Origin: Rubrivivax sp. | GTDB taxonomy: Bacteria; Pseudomonadota; Gammaproteobacteria; Burkholderiales; Burkholderiaceae_C | Direction: 5' to 3' | NCBI GenBank assembly: GCA_016790435.1 | Contig: JAEUPE010000033.1 | Location: 1 to 36,094 of the forward strand | DNA: 36,094 bases | Shown here: one piece after another, positions 15,650-23,735 of the stretch | Numbering within the stretch: position 1 is the stretch's first letter | Layout: the number at the start of each line of letters is the position of its first letter | Position numbers and translations under genes: made by a program | The notes under the pieces: generated by a model | Told to the model about the DNA's origin: nothing | What the model saw: the letters and a program-made list of their open reading frames with translations, nothing else | Databases searched by the model: none

Positions 15650-17842
15650 TCAATCTGCAGCAGCCGCGACGGCCGAGCCGCCACCGGCCACGGGCACGGC
15701 GGCGGGGTCCGCGGCGCGCTCCACCTGCACGAGGCAGTCGTAGAACGAAGGCGCGCGGCCGATGTCGGTGAGGCGCTGGTGCGTCAGCTGGTTGACGTTG
15801 GTGCCGTCGCGGCCGTACTTTCGCCACCACACGCCCAGGCCGTGCACCACGCCGGGCCGCGCCCGCGCATGGCGCCCGGCGCCACCGCCCTTGCCGCCGC
15901 CACTGCCGCCGCCATCACCCACCACGGCGCGCGCCAGCGTGCGGCCGCGGTCGTTGAAGATGCTCACCAGGTCGCCGTCGGCAATGCCGCGCGCGGCAGC
16001 GTCGCCCTCGTGCATCTCGAGCACCGGTTCGCCCTCGGCGGCGCGCAGGCTCGGCACATTGACGAAGCTGGAGTTGAGGAAATTGCGCGCCGGCGGCGAG
16101 ATCATCGCCAGCGGGTAGCGCGCGGCCAGTTCCGGCGAAGACAACAGGCTCTCGTAGTTGGGCACGTAATCGGGCACGCCGAGGCCCGGCGCGTCGACGA
16201 GCGCCTTGCCGCTGGGCGTCGGGAAATCGCCGTTGGCGAAAGGCGCCTCGCCGATGGCCAGCCGGCTCCAGCCCTTGCGGCCGAGCTCGTCGAGCTTGAC
16301 GCGCGAGGGGTCGAAGGCACCGAGCGCCATCGTCTCGTCGCTGTCGTCGAAACACGGCTCGGTGAAGCCCATGCGGCGCGCCAGCTGGCGGAAGACCTCG
16401 GCGTTCGAGCGCGCCTGGCCGAGCGGCGCGATGGCCGGGCGGTTGAGCATGGCGTAGACATGCCCGTAGGCACCGTGCGCGTCCCAGTGCTCGAGCTGCG
16501 TGGTGGCCGGCAGCACGTAGTCGGCATGGTCGGCGGTGTCGGTGAGGAAGTGCTCGAGCACGACGGTGAAGAGGTCCTCGCGCGCGAAGCCTCGCGCCAC
16601 CTTGGCGCTCTCGGGCGCCACGGCCACCGGGTTGCTGTTGTAGACCACCACCGCCTCGACGCGCGGGCCGAACGCGGGCGAGCTCTCACGCAGCAGGTCG
16701 TCGCCGATGGTGCTCATGTTGATGGTGCGCGGGCGGCGGCCTTCGGCAGGCGGCCCGTAGACGGATTCCAGTAGGTCGGGCCGCTGCAGCCAGCCGTCGC
16801 GCCGCGCGCCGCGGAACCAGCCGCTCGCCGACAGCAGCATCCCGCCGGCGCGATGCCGCCAGGCGCCCACCAGGCAGGGCAGCAGCGCAATCAAGCGCAC
16901 GGCGTTGCCGCCGCCGTGCACGCGCTGCATGCCGTAGTTGAGGCGGATGGCCGCCGGCCGCGCGCTGCCGTACTCGCGCGCCAGCTCGACGATGACGCCG
17001 GCGTCGATGCCGCACACCGCCGCCGCGCGCTCGGGCGTCCAGGCGAGCGCGCGTTCGCGCAGCTTCTCGAAGCCTTCGACGTGGCGCTCGATGTAGTCGT
17101 GGTCGAGCCGGTCGTGCCGGATCAGCTCGTGCATCAGGGCCAGCGCCAGCGCGCCGTCCGCGCCCGGCAGCAGGGCGATGTGCTGGTGGCACTTCTCCGC
17201 CGTCTCGCTGCGGCGCGGGTCGATGCAGACCAGCCGAGCCCCGGCGCGCTTGGCCTGCTGCGCGTAGTTCCAGAAGTGCACGCTGCTCGTGATGGGGTTG
17301 CTGCCCCAGATGAGGATCAGCCGGCTCTCGGCGAAGTGCTCGACGTGCATGCCGACCTTGCCGCCGTAGGTGGCCGCGAGCGCCTCCCCGCCGGCGTTGG
17401 AGCAGATGGTGCGGTCGAGGAAGCTCGCTCCGAGCCGGTGCCAGAAGCGCGCCGCCATGCCCTCGCCCTGCACGAGGCCCATGGTGCCGGCGTAGCTGTA
17501 AGGCAGGATGGCCTGCGGGTCGCGCGCGGCGATGGACTTCAGCCGCGCGGCGATGTCGTCGAGGGCCTCGTCCCAACCCACCGGCTCGAAGCGCCCCAGG
17601 CCGTTGCTTCCACCTTTCGGCCCCACACGCTTCAGCGGCGTGAGCACCCGCTCCGGGTGATAGGTGCGCTCGGCATAGCGGCTGACCTTGGTGCACAGCG
17701 CGCCGTGCGTCGTCGGATGTTCGGGATCGCCGGCCACGCGCACGACGCGCCCTTCACTCACCGTGACATGCAGGGCGCAGGTGTCCGGGCAGTCGTGCGG
17801 GCACACCGCCTGCACGACACGTGACGAAGGCGAAAGGGTCAT
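15650..17842 (-). CDS. Molybdopterin-dependent oxidoreductase (DMSO reductase superfamily, 4Fe-4S)
   Basis: 730 residues. The N-terminal 4Fe-4S motif CPHDCPDTC begins near residue 14, and its fourth Cys sits about 27 residues later (GALCTKVSRY). Further blocks typical of the superfamily are WDEALDDIAARL, ILIWGSNPITSSVHFW, ARLVCIDPRRSETAEKCHQH and DYVLPATTQLEHWDAHGAYG, with a C-terminal MopB_CT barrel containing NDRGRTLARAVVG. There is no Tat signal, so it is probably cytosolic. A glycine-rich insert (DGGGSGGGKGGGAG) interrupts the C-terminal barrel. The ATG at 17842 matches the family start; an upstream extension to 18007 would cross the promoter region. The substrate (an S- or N-oxide, formate or other) cannot be assigned. 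It is the first gene of the leftward block, and the aminopeptidase follows immediately. Confidence 0.85.
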   Translation of the reverse strand: MTLSPSSRVVQAVCPHDCPDTCALHVTVSEGRVVRVAGDPEHPTTHGALCTKVSRYAERTYHPERVLTPLKRVGPKGGSNGLGRFEPVGWDEALDDIAARLKSIAARDPQAILPYSYAGTMGLVQGEGMAARFWHRLGASFLDRTICSNAGGEALAATYGGKVGMHVEHFAESRLILIWGSNPITSSVHFWNYAQQAKRAGARLVCIDPRRSETAEKCHQHIALLPGADGALALALMHELIRHDRLDHDYIERHVEGFEKLRERALAWTPERAAAVCGIDAGVIVELAREYGSARPAAIRLNYGMQRVHGGGNAVRLIALLPCLVGAWRHRAGGMLLSASGWFRGARRDGWLQRPDLLESVYGPPAEGRRPRTINMSTIGDDLLRESSPAFGPRVEAVVVYNSNPVAVAPESAKVARGFAREDLFTVVLEHFLTDTADHADYVLPATTQLEHWDAHGAYGHVYAMLNRPAIAPLGQARSNAEVFRQLARRMGFTEPCFDDSDETMALGAFDPSRVKLDELGRKGWSRLAIGEAPFANGDFPTPSGKALVDAPGLGVPDYVPNYESLLSSPELAARYPLAMISPPARNFLNSSFVNVPSLRAAEGEPVLEMHEGDAAARGIADGDLVSIFNDRGRTLARAVVGDGGGSGGGKGGGAGRHARARPGVVHGLGVWWRKYGRDGTNVNQLTHQRLTDIGRAPSFYDCLVQVERAADPAAVPVAGGGSAVAAAAD

Positions 17843-17843
17843 G

Positions 17844-17858
17844 GTGGCACTTTGCCAC
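17844..17858. promoter_or_regulatory. Dyad adjoining the molybdoenzyme start codon
   Basis: GTGGCA-CTT-TGCCAC (17844-17858) is a perfect 6-base inverted repeat with a 3-base spacer, one base from the ATG of the molybdopterin gene, where the RBS should be. It could be a repressor site or an RNA hairpin that hides the ribosome entry site. No other clear RBS is present for this gene. Confidence 0.4.
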
Positions 17859-17892
17859 AGTCGACCGCCCCGCCGGACCCGGCAAGGCGTGT

Positions 17893-17908
17893 CACGACCA
17901 AGGTCGTG
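17893..17908. promoter_or_regulatory. Palindrome in the divergent intergenic region
   Basis: CACGACC-AA-GGTCGTG is a perfect 7-base dyad, flanked by a longer imperfect pair (GGCAAGGC and GCCTGCC). It lies between the divergent molybdoenzyme and binding-protein genes, a normal place for an operator. The binding protein is unknown. Confidence 0.4.
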
Positions 17909-17921
17909 TTGCCTGCCGCAC

Positions 17922-17949
17922 TCAAGGATGGGAAATGAAGCGTCGATAA
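17922..17949 (+). promoter_or_regulatory. Sigma-28 (FliA)-like promoter for the binding protein/chemoreceptor pair
   Basis: TCAAGGAT (17922-17929), 12 bases, then GTCGATAA (17942-17949). This matches the flagellar sigma consensus TAAAGTTT-N11-GCCGATAA at 7 of 8 positions in the -10 box and 5 of 8 in the -35, with the spacer one base longer than usual. It is 84 bases upstream of the ATG at 18034. The -35 core TCAAG is shared with the element at 30037-30063. Confidence 0.5.
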
Positions 17950-18033
17950 CCCCCCACATCCCGGGATCGGGCGCGCACGGCGGCGCCCAGACTCCCGCAA
18001 CGCCCATCCACGCCGCGCCGCAGGAGACAGCCC

Positions 18034-19170
18034 ATGCGCAACCAATTCCTCGCCATCCCCGCCGCCGTCGCGCTGGCCTTCGCGCTCACCGCGCAAGCCC
18101 AGGACGGCATCTCCGCCGCAGAGATCCGGATCGGCATGGTCAACGTGCAGACCGGCCCCGCCTCGGGCCTGGGCAAGGGCATGCGCAGCGGCGCCGAGGC
18201 CGTCTTCAGCGCCGTCAACGCCAAGGGCGGTGTCAACGGCCGCAAGATCTCGCTGCTCGTCGGCGACGACGGCTACGAGCCGGACAAGGCGGTGGACGAG
18301 ACGCTCAAGATGATCGAGCAGAGCAAGGTCTTCTCGCTCTTTGGCTACGTCGGTACGCCCACGGCCAACGCCGTGCTGCCGATCGTCAAGGAAATGGACG
18401 TGCCGCTGGTCGGCGCCTTCACCGGCGCCATGAGCCTGCGCCAGCCGGTCACCAAGCAGGTGTTCAACGTGCGCGCCAGCTACGACGACGAGGCCGAGGC
18501 ACTGGTGGCGCACTTCCTCGCCAACGGCGCCAAGACCGTGGCGGTGTTCTACCAGGACGACGGCTTCGGCCTCGCGGTGCTCTCGGGCACCGAGAAGGCG
18601 CTGAAGAAGCGCAACATGCAGATCGCCGCCAAGGGCACCTTCCAGCGCAACACGCTCGCCATCAAGGGCGGCATGGCCGCCATGCTCGAGGCCAAGCCCG
18701 ACGCGGTGGTGATGGTCGGCACCTACGCGCCGCTGGCCGCCTTCATCAAGGAGGCGCGCGCCGCCGGCCTCAAGTCGCAGCTCGCCACGGTGAGCTTCGT
18801 CGGCACCGACAACCTCGTGGCGCAGGTCGGCAAGGACGGCGACGGCGTGCTCATCTCCCAGGTTGTGCCCTTCCCGGCCGACGACGACATCGCCGTCACG
18901 CGCGAGTGCCGCGAGGCCGTCAAGGCGCACAGCGGCGAGGCGCTCGGCTTCGTCAACTTCGAGGGCTGCATCACGGCCAAGGTGATGGTGGCCGCGCTCG
19001 AGCGCGCCGGCAAGGACCCGAGCCGCGAAGGGCTGGTCGGCGCGCTACGCGGCATGCAGGGCGTCGATCTCGGCGGCATGCGCGTCGGCTTCGCGGCCGA
19101 CAACCACCAGGCTTCCAACAGCGTCTTCATGACGCAGATCCGCGACGGCCGCATCGCCAAGCTGAAGTGA
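18034..19170 (+). CDS. ABC-type periplasmic binding protein (Peripla_BP_6) upstream of a chemoreceptor
   Basis: 378 residues. A clean Sec signal, [20 protein letters not shown], ends at AQA-QDG. The mature domain starts [20 protein letters not shown] and contains [34 protein letters not shown] in the ligand cleft, and [11 protein letters not shown], standard for amino acid/amide-type binding proteins. The ATG at 18034 follows AGGAGA. A methyl-accepting protein gene starts 79 bases downstream and a paralogue of this protein follows that gene; no permease or ATPase is present. A FliA-like promoter lies upstream. I infer that it presents its ligand to the neighbouring chemoreceptor; a transport role with an unlinked transporter is the alternative. 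Confidence 0.88.
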   Translation: MRNQFLAIPAAVALAFALTAQAQDGISAAEIRIGMVNVQTGPASGLGKGMRSGAEAVFSAVNAKGGVNGRKISLLVGDDGYEPDKAVDETLKMIEQSKVFSLFGYVGTPTANAVLPIVKEMDVPLVGAFTGAMSLRQPVTKQVFNVRASYDDEAEALVAHFLANGAKTVAVFYQDDGFGLAVLSGTEKALKKRNMQIAAKGTFQRNTLAIKGGMAAMLEAKPDAVVMVGTYAPLAAFIKEARAAGLKSQLATVSFVGTDNLVAQVGKDGDGVLISQVVPFPADDDIAVTRECREAVKAHSGEALGFVNFEGCITAKVMVAALERAGKDPSREGLVGALRGMQGVDLGGMRVGFAADNHQASNSVFMTQIRDGRIAKLK

Positions 19171-19249
19171 GCCGGGCTCACCCAGGATCGAGCCGTGCTC
19201 CTGCGCGCGCGCAGGGCGCGGCCCGGCCCGACGCCAAGGTGAAGATGCC

Positions 19250-21691
19250 ATGAAGATCTCCCATCGCCTGATCGCCCTGTCGGCCCTCTCCGGCGCCGGC
19301 CTCGCCTGCGTGGCGGCGGTGAGCTACTTCGCCGTCACGTCGATCCAGAGCGACCTGCAGGGCCTCACGACGCAGGCGGCGCCGCTGCAGGCGCGCACGC
19401 TGGAGTTGCAGGAGCGCAGCGAGCGCCTGATGGGCTCGCTGCTGCGACTGAGCCACGCGCGCACGGCCGATGAACTGCAGAAGGTGACCGAGGCGGCCTC
19501 GGCCGACCTGCAGCGCATCGCCAAGCTGCGTGACGAGATCCGCGCCCTCGACCCGAAGGCCGGCTCATCCGCCGGCGGGCCGGGCGGCGAGTTCGCCGCT
19601 GCGCACGAGCAGATCGCTGCCGCCGCGCGGCGCCGCCTCGCCGACGACGCCGCCTACCGCGGCGAGACCGAGTCGGCGCGAGCGGCGCTGGCGAAGGCCG
19701 AGCAGCAGATCGGCGCCACGCGCCAGTCGGTCAACGGCATCGGCGTCGAAGCCGGCACCTCCGCCGACAAGGCGCAGGACGCGGCGCGGCGCCTGGCCAC
19801 GCAGGCCAAGCTGGCGCTGAAGGCCCAGACACTGTTGAAGGACGTGGCGCTCGTCGTCCACGAAGTCGACGTCGCGAGCAACCGCTTCCGTCTCACGCCG
19901 CTGCGCGAGAAGATGAAGGCGCCGCTGGACAGCATCCAGCGCCTGGAGGTGGGCGGGACCGGCGCCACCGGCGCGGCGGCCACCGGCGACGACCCGCTCA
20001 AGGAGGCGCGCGCCGCCACCGGCAAGCTGTGGGAGCTGGCGACGCGCGAAGGCGACGGCCTCTTCGCGCAACGAGCGAAAGCGCTTGCCAAGGCCGAAGG
20101 GGGCGAGGCCGCCTATGTCGTGCAGCGCAAGGCCCTCGTCGCGCTCATCGACGAGCAGGTGACACGCCTGTCGGCGCTTGCTGACACGCTGGAGGTGCAA
20201 AGCGTCAAGCAGCGCCAGGTGCTCGAGGCGGCACTCAAGCTGCGCAACGAGCCCGGTGGCGTCGTCGCCACGAGCGAGGCGGTGGCGCTCGCCATCCGCG
20301 ACATGGGCGCCGGCCTGCGGCAGCTCATGCTGGCTGCCGATGCCAAGGAGCTGCAGGCCACGCACCATGGGCTGAGCAAGCGCGGCGAGGCACTGGTGCA
20401 GGAGATGAAGGCGATGCGCGCCGGCCTCGTCAAGATGGGCCGGCCCCAGCTCGCCATGCAGGTGGACGCCGCGCTGGCCGCGATGGCCGTCGTCACCGCC
20501 TCGGTCGAGAAGGTCTCGGCCAGCCGCCAGGGCCTGCTCGCCAGCGAGACGGCGATGTCGCAGTCGCTCGCGCAGCTCAAGGCCGTGGCCGCGCGCCAGG
20601 CCGAGATCGGCGAGCGCCAGATCAAGTCGGCCGGCGAGCGCCAGACCGAGGTGAGCGCCGCCGTGGACCGCCGCGTCGCCTGGTCGCTGTGGATGATCAT
20701 CGGCATCTCGGTCGCCGCCATCGGCGTCATCGGCGCGCTCAGCTGGCATACGGTGCGCGGCGTGACGCGACGCCTGAACGCGGCGGTCGAGGTGGCCGAG
20801 CAGGTGTCGCGCGGCAACCTCTATGCCATTCCAGAGGCCAACGGCAGCGACGAAACGGCGCGCCTGCTCGCCGCACTCGCCGGCATGGTCGGCACGCTCA
20901 AGGGCATCGTCGCCGACATCCAGGGCGCGGCGAACGAGATCGACGTCGGCGCGCGCGAGATCAGCCGCGGCAACCAGGACCTGAGCCAGCGCACCGAGCG
21001 CCAGGCGAGCGCGCTGCAGCAGACGGCCGCGTCGATGGAGGAGCTGGGCACCACGGTGCAGCAGAACGCCGACCACGCGCGTCAGGCCAACGAACTGGCG
21101 GCCGGTGCCTCGGGCGTGGCCGAACGCGGCGGCCAGGTGGTGAGCGCGGTGGTGCAGAAGATGCAGGGCATCAGCGCCAGCAGCGCGAAGATCGCCGAGA
21201 TCATCGGCACCATCGACGCCATCGCCTTCCAGACCAACATCCTGGCGCTCAACGCCGCCGTCGAGGCGGCGCGCGCCGGTGAGCAGGGGCGCGGCTTTGC
21301 CGTTGTCGCCGGCGAGGTCCGCGGCCTCGCACGCCGCTCGGCCGAGGCAGCGCAGGAGATCAAGGGCCTCATCGGCGCCAGCGTGGAGCAGGTGGCCGAT
21401 GGCGCGAAGCTCGTCGACCAGGCCGGCGCCACGATGCAGGAGATCGTGAGCGCCACCCAGCGCGTGACGGCCATCATGCGCGAGATCAGCGGCGCCAGCG
21501 TCGAGCAGAGCAGCGGCGTCGCGCAGGTGGGCCAGGCGGTGCAGCAGATGGACCAGGGCACGCAGCAGAACGCGGCACTCGTCGAGCAGTCGGCCGCCGC
21601 CGCGCTGAGCCTGCAGCAGCAGGCTCAGCAGCTCACCCGCGCCGTGGCCGTGTTCAAGCTCGATCGCGAAGAGTCGGCCGTCGCGGCCTGA
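19250..21691 (+). CDS. Methyl-accepting chemotaxis protein with very large helical periplasmic region
   Basis: 813 residues. TM1 is at about 6-31 and TM2 ([20 protein letters not shown]) at about 478-500, leaving a periplasmic part of roughly 440 residues that is Ala/Gln/Leu-rich and predicted helical. That is about three times a 4HB domain. HAMP follows ([20 protein letters not shown]), then the MCP signalling domain with [20 protein letters not shown] and the hairpin region [20 protein letters not shown]. The C-terminus ([12 protein letters not shown]) has no NWETF-like CheR/CheB tether. The ATG at 19250 has an AAGG-type RBS. It sits between two periplasmic binding protein paralogues, which points to indirect ligand sensing through them. 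It controls the flagellar motor via CheA/CheW encoded elsewhere. Confidence 0.92.
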   Translation: MKISHRLIALSALSGAGLACVAAVSYFAVTSIQSDLQGLTTQAAPLQARTLELQERSERLMGSLLRLSHARTADELQKVTEAASADLQRIAKLRDEIRALDPKAGSSAGGPGGEFAAAHEQIAAAARRRLADDAAYRGETESARAALAKAEQQIGATRQSVNGIGVEAGTSADKAQDAARRLATQAKLALKAQTLLKDVALVVHEVDVASNRFRLTPLREKMKAPLDSIQRLEVGGTGATGAAATGDDPLKEARAATGKLWELATREGDGLFAQRAKALAKAEGGEAAYVVQRKALVALIDEQVTRLSALADTLEVQSVKQRQVLEAALKLRNEPGGVVATSEAVALAIRDMGAGLRQLMLAADAKELQATHHGLSKRGEALVQEMKAMRAGLVKMGRPQLAMQVDAALAAMAVVTASVEKVSASRQGLLASETAMSQSLAQLKAVAARQAEIGERQIKSAGERQTEVSAAVDRRVAWSLWMIIGISVAAIGVIGALSWHTVRGVTRRLNAAVEVAEQVSRGNLYAIPEANGSDETARLLAALAGMVGTLKGIVADIQGAANEIDVGAREISRGNQDLSQRTERQASALQQTAASMEELGTTVQQNADHARQANELAAGASGVAERGGQVVSAVVQKMQGISASSAKIAEIIGTIDAIAFQTNILALNAAVEAARAGEQGRGFAVVAGEVRGLARRSAEAAQEIKGLIGASVEQVADGAKLVDQAGATMQEIVSATQRVTAIMREISGASVEQSSGVAQVGQAVQQMDQGTQQNAALVEQSAAAALSLQQQAQQLTRAVAVFKLDREESAVAA

Positions 21692-21699
21692 GCGGCGCA

Positions 21700-21737
21700 C
21701 GGCCCGCAGCGGGCCGCTTGCCGTGCCCGCGGGGCAC
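21700..21737 (+). terminator. Candidate hairpins after the chemoreceptor gene
   Basis: Two adjacent GC stems follow the stop codon at 21691: CGGCCCGC next to GCGGGCCG, and GTGCCC-GCG-GGGCAC at 21723-21737. Neither is followed by a T-run, so termination or mRNA 3' protection is possible but unproven. The rest of 21692-21898 has no gene. Confidence 0.35.
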
Positions 21738-21898
21738 CGGGCAATCCCTAGAACCGCGCCCGCCGCGGGGCCCGAAGGCGGCCCCGCGAATGCGCGTCCC
21801 CCCTCTTCGCCCGTGCGCCACTTTGGCACTAGTCTCGGGATTGCAAGGCGCGCCTCCGCGCCACAGCGGCCGCGACCCGATCGGCCGCCACGAAGAAC

Positions 21899-23029
21899 AT
21901 GTCCAATCGACGCCATGCGCTCAGGCATCTGGGCGTGCTTGCCGCAGCGACGCTGGCCACGCCGGCGCTGGTCGCGCAGGAGTTGCGCGGCCGCATCGTG
22001 CTCGGCCAGTCGGCCGCGCTCACCGGGGCGGCTGCGCAACTCGGTTTGCAATTCCAGGCCGGCGCGCGCCTCTATTTCGCGCGCCTCAACACGCGTGGCG
22101 GCATCAACGGCCGCGCCGTCGAGCTGAAGAGCCTGGACGATGGCTACGAGCCCGACCGTTGCGCGCGCAACACGCGCCAGCTCATCGAGGAGGGCGCCGC
22201 GGCGCTGTTCGGCTTCATCGGCACGCCCACTTCGCTGGCCGCGCTGCCCATCGCCACCGCGGCGAGGATGCCCTTCATCGCCCCCTTCACCGGCGCACAG
22301 GCGCTGCGCGAGCCGTTCAACCGCTACGCCTTCCACGTGCGCGCCTCGTACTTCGACGAGACGGCGCGCATCGTCAACCAGCTCACCAGCGTGGGCATGA
22401 AGAACATCGCCGTCTTCCACCCGAACGACAGCTACGGCCAGGCCGGACTCGCCGGCGTCGTGCGCGCGCTCGAGCAGCAGAAGAGCAAGCCGGTCGTCAC
22501 GGCGACGGTGGAGCGCAACTCGGTGGACGTGGCGGCCGCGGTGAAGACCATCGTCGCCGCGCGCCCCGAGGCCGTGGTGCAGATCAGCGCCTACAAGAGC
22601 TGCGCCGCCTTCGTGCGCGAGGCGCGCAAAGCCGGCTTCGGCGGCCAGTTCTACAACGTCTCGTTCGTCGGCACGGCGGCGCTGGCGCAGGAACTGGGCG
22701 CGGAGGCGCGAGGTGTCGTCATCAGCCAGGTGATGCCGTTCCCGTTCTCGGGCACGACACCCATCGCCGGCGAGTTCCTCGCCGCGGCCGCGGGCTCCAA
22801 CGTCGACATCAACTACAGCAGCATGGAAGGCTTCGTCGCCGCCAAGTCGGTGGTCGAGGCGCTGCGCCGCAACGGCGGCGCCGGCGGCGAGGCGCTCGTC
22901 GCCTCGCTCGAGGGGCTGCGTGACTTCAACCTCGGCGGCTTCTACGTCGACTTCAGCCCGACCAAGCACGCAGGCTCGAACTTCGTCGAGCTCACGATCC
23001 TGGGCGCCGACGGGCGCGTGCGCCGTTGA
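21899..23029 (+). CDS. ABC-type periplasmic binding protein (Peripla_BP_6), second paralogue
   Basis: 376 residues closely related to the product at 18034. Shared blocks are GGINGRAVELKSLDDGYEPD, LFGFIGTPTSLAALP, FHVRASYFDETARIV and QVMPFPFSGTTPIAG. The N-terminus MSNRRHALRHLGVLAAATLA has twin arginines and an Ala-rich core ending ALVA-QE, so a Tat or Sec signal is possible. The ATG at 21899 has only a weak purine-rich RBS. It follows the chemoreceptor by 207 bases. Pocket differences from the first paralogue suggest a related but different ligand. No transporter genes are adjacent, so a chemotaxis or other sensing role is plausible. Confidence 0.88.
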   Translation: MSNRRHALRHLGVLAAATLATPALVAQELRGRIVLGQSAALTGAAAQLGLQFQAGARLYFARLNTRGGINGRAVELKSLDDGYEPDRCARNTRQLIEEGAAALFGFIGTPTSLAALPIATAARMPFIAPFTGAQALREPFNRYAFHVRASYFDETARIVNQLTSVGMKNIAVFHPNDSYGQAGLAGVVRALEQQKSKPVVTATVERNSVDVAAAVKTIVAARPEAVVQISAYKSCAAFVREARKAGFGGQFYNVSFVGTAALAQELGAEARGVVISQVMPFPFSGTTPIAGEFLAAAAGSNVDINYSSMEGFVAAKSVVEALRRNGGAGGEALVASLEGLRDFNLGGFYVDFSPTKHAGSNFVELTILGADGRVRR

Positions 23030-23052
23030 ACCGGCACGAGACCGGGACCGGA

Positions 23053-23091
23053 CCGGGGCTGAGCCAGCACTGAGACAGTGCCGAGCCGGGG
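23053..23091. other. Intergenic hairpin GCACTG-AGA-CAGTGC between short direct repeats
   Basis: A perfect 6-base stem at 23067-23081 with an AGA loop is flanked by two copies of CCGGGGCTG. It lies after the second binding protein and before the pseudopilin. It may mark a transcript end, but there is no T-run. Nothing else is seen in 23030-23229. Confidence 0.35.
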
Positions 23092-23229
23092 CTGCGCAGG
23101 CACCGCGCAGGCGCCGGGGCCTGCGGCCGCTGCGGCCGGCAAGCCGCCTCCCTCCCAGGGCGCGACTTCCGTCACGGGCCGTGCCCCGGCTCGCCTCGAG
23201 AACGTGCTTCGACGGCCGATGTCTCCGCC

Positions 23230-23709
23230 ATGTCCCCCTCTGCGTTGGTCGGCGCGCCCATGGCGGCGCGCCGTGGCTTCACCATCATCGAACTCGGCCT
23301 GGTGCTCGCGCTGCTGGGCGTGCTGATGGGCCTGGCCATCCCCGCCTGGAGCGGCTGGAAGGACAAGGCGCGCACGAAGCAGGCCACCGAGGACATCATC
23401 AGCATCAGCGTCGTCATCGACCAGCATCTCGCCGACACCGGCACGCTGCCCGCCGACCTCGCGGCCATCAGCCGCGGCGGGCTCAAGGACCCCTGGGGCA
23501 ATGGCTACGAGTACTTGCCGCTGATCGGCGTGAAGGGCAACGGCAAGGCGCGCAAGGATCACTCGCTCGTGCCGCTGAACAGCGACTACGACTTGTACAG
23601 CAAGGGGCCGGACGGCGCCTCGGTGGGCCCGCTCACGGCCAAGGCAAGCCGAGACGACATCCTGCGCGCCAACAACGGGCGCTTCGTCGGCCCGGCCTCG
23701 ATGTACTAG
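23230..23709 (+). CDS. Orphan GspG-like pseudopilin (prepilin-type N-terminus)
   Basis: 159 residues. The prepilin peptidase site RRG-FTIIELG is followed by the hydrophobic helix LVLALLGVLMGLAIPAW. The C-terminal part has DPWGNGYEYLPL and DLYSKGPDG, the conserved GspG elements, the latter part of its calcium loop. GspG is the major pseudopilin of type II secretion, but no other gsp or pil gene is in this window. The start is ambiguous between ATG 23230 (16-residue leader) and ATG 23260 (a 6-residue leader more usual for pilins). The stop is TAG. The GGDEF-EAL gene begins 26 bases later, so the two are likely cotranscribed. It could also be a minor pilin-like surface protein. Confidence 0.8.
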   Translation: MSPSALVGAPMAARRGFTIIELGLVLALLGVLMGLAIPAWSGWKDKARTKQATEDIISISVVIDQHLADTGTLPADLAAISRGGLKDPWGNGYEYLPLIGVKGNGKARKDHSLVPLNSDYDLYSKGPDGASVGPLTAKASRDDILRANNGRFVGPASMY

Positions 23710-23735
23710 GCCCCAGGGCAGACGAGACCCATCCG

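Noticed and set aside
21823-21848. Possible sigma-54 promoter (TTGGCAC ... TTGCAA) before the second binding protein
   Set aside because: The GG and GC elements are separated by about 16 bases instead of the required 10, so it does not fit.
19565-22969. Very long open frame (over 1100 codons) antisense to the chemoreceptor and second binding protein
   Set aside because: High GC third positions make long antisense frames common. Its translation is low-complexity Arg/His/Ala/Gly with no recognisable domain, while the opposite strand encodes clear proteins.
22920-23735. N-terminal extension of the GGDEF-EAL frame through the pseudopilin region
   Set aside because: The upstream part overlaps the binding protein and pseudopilin genes in another frame and has no domain. 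The membrane-anchored N-terminus begins at the ATG at 23736.
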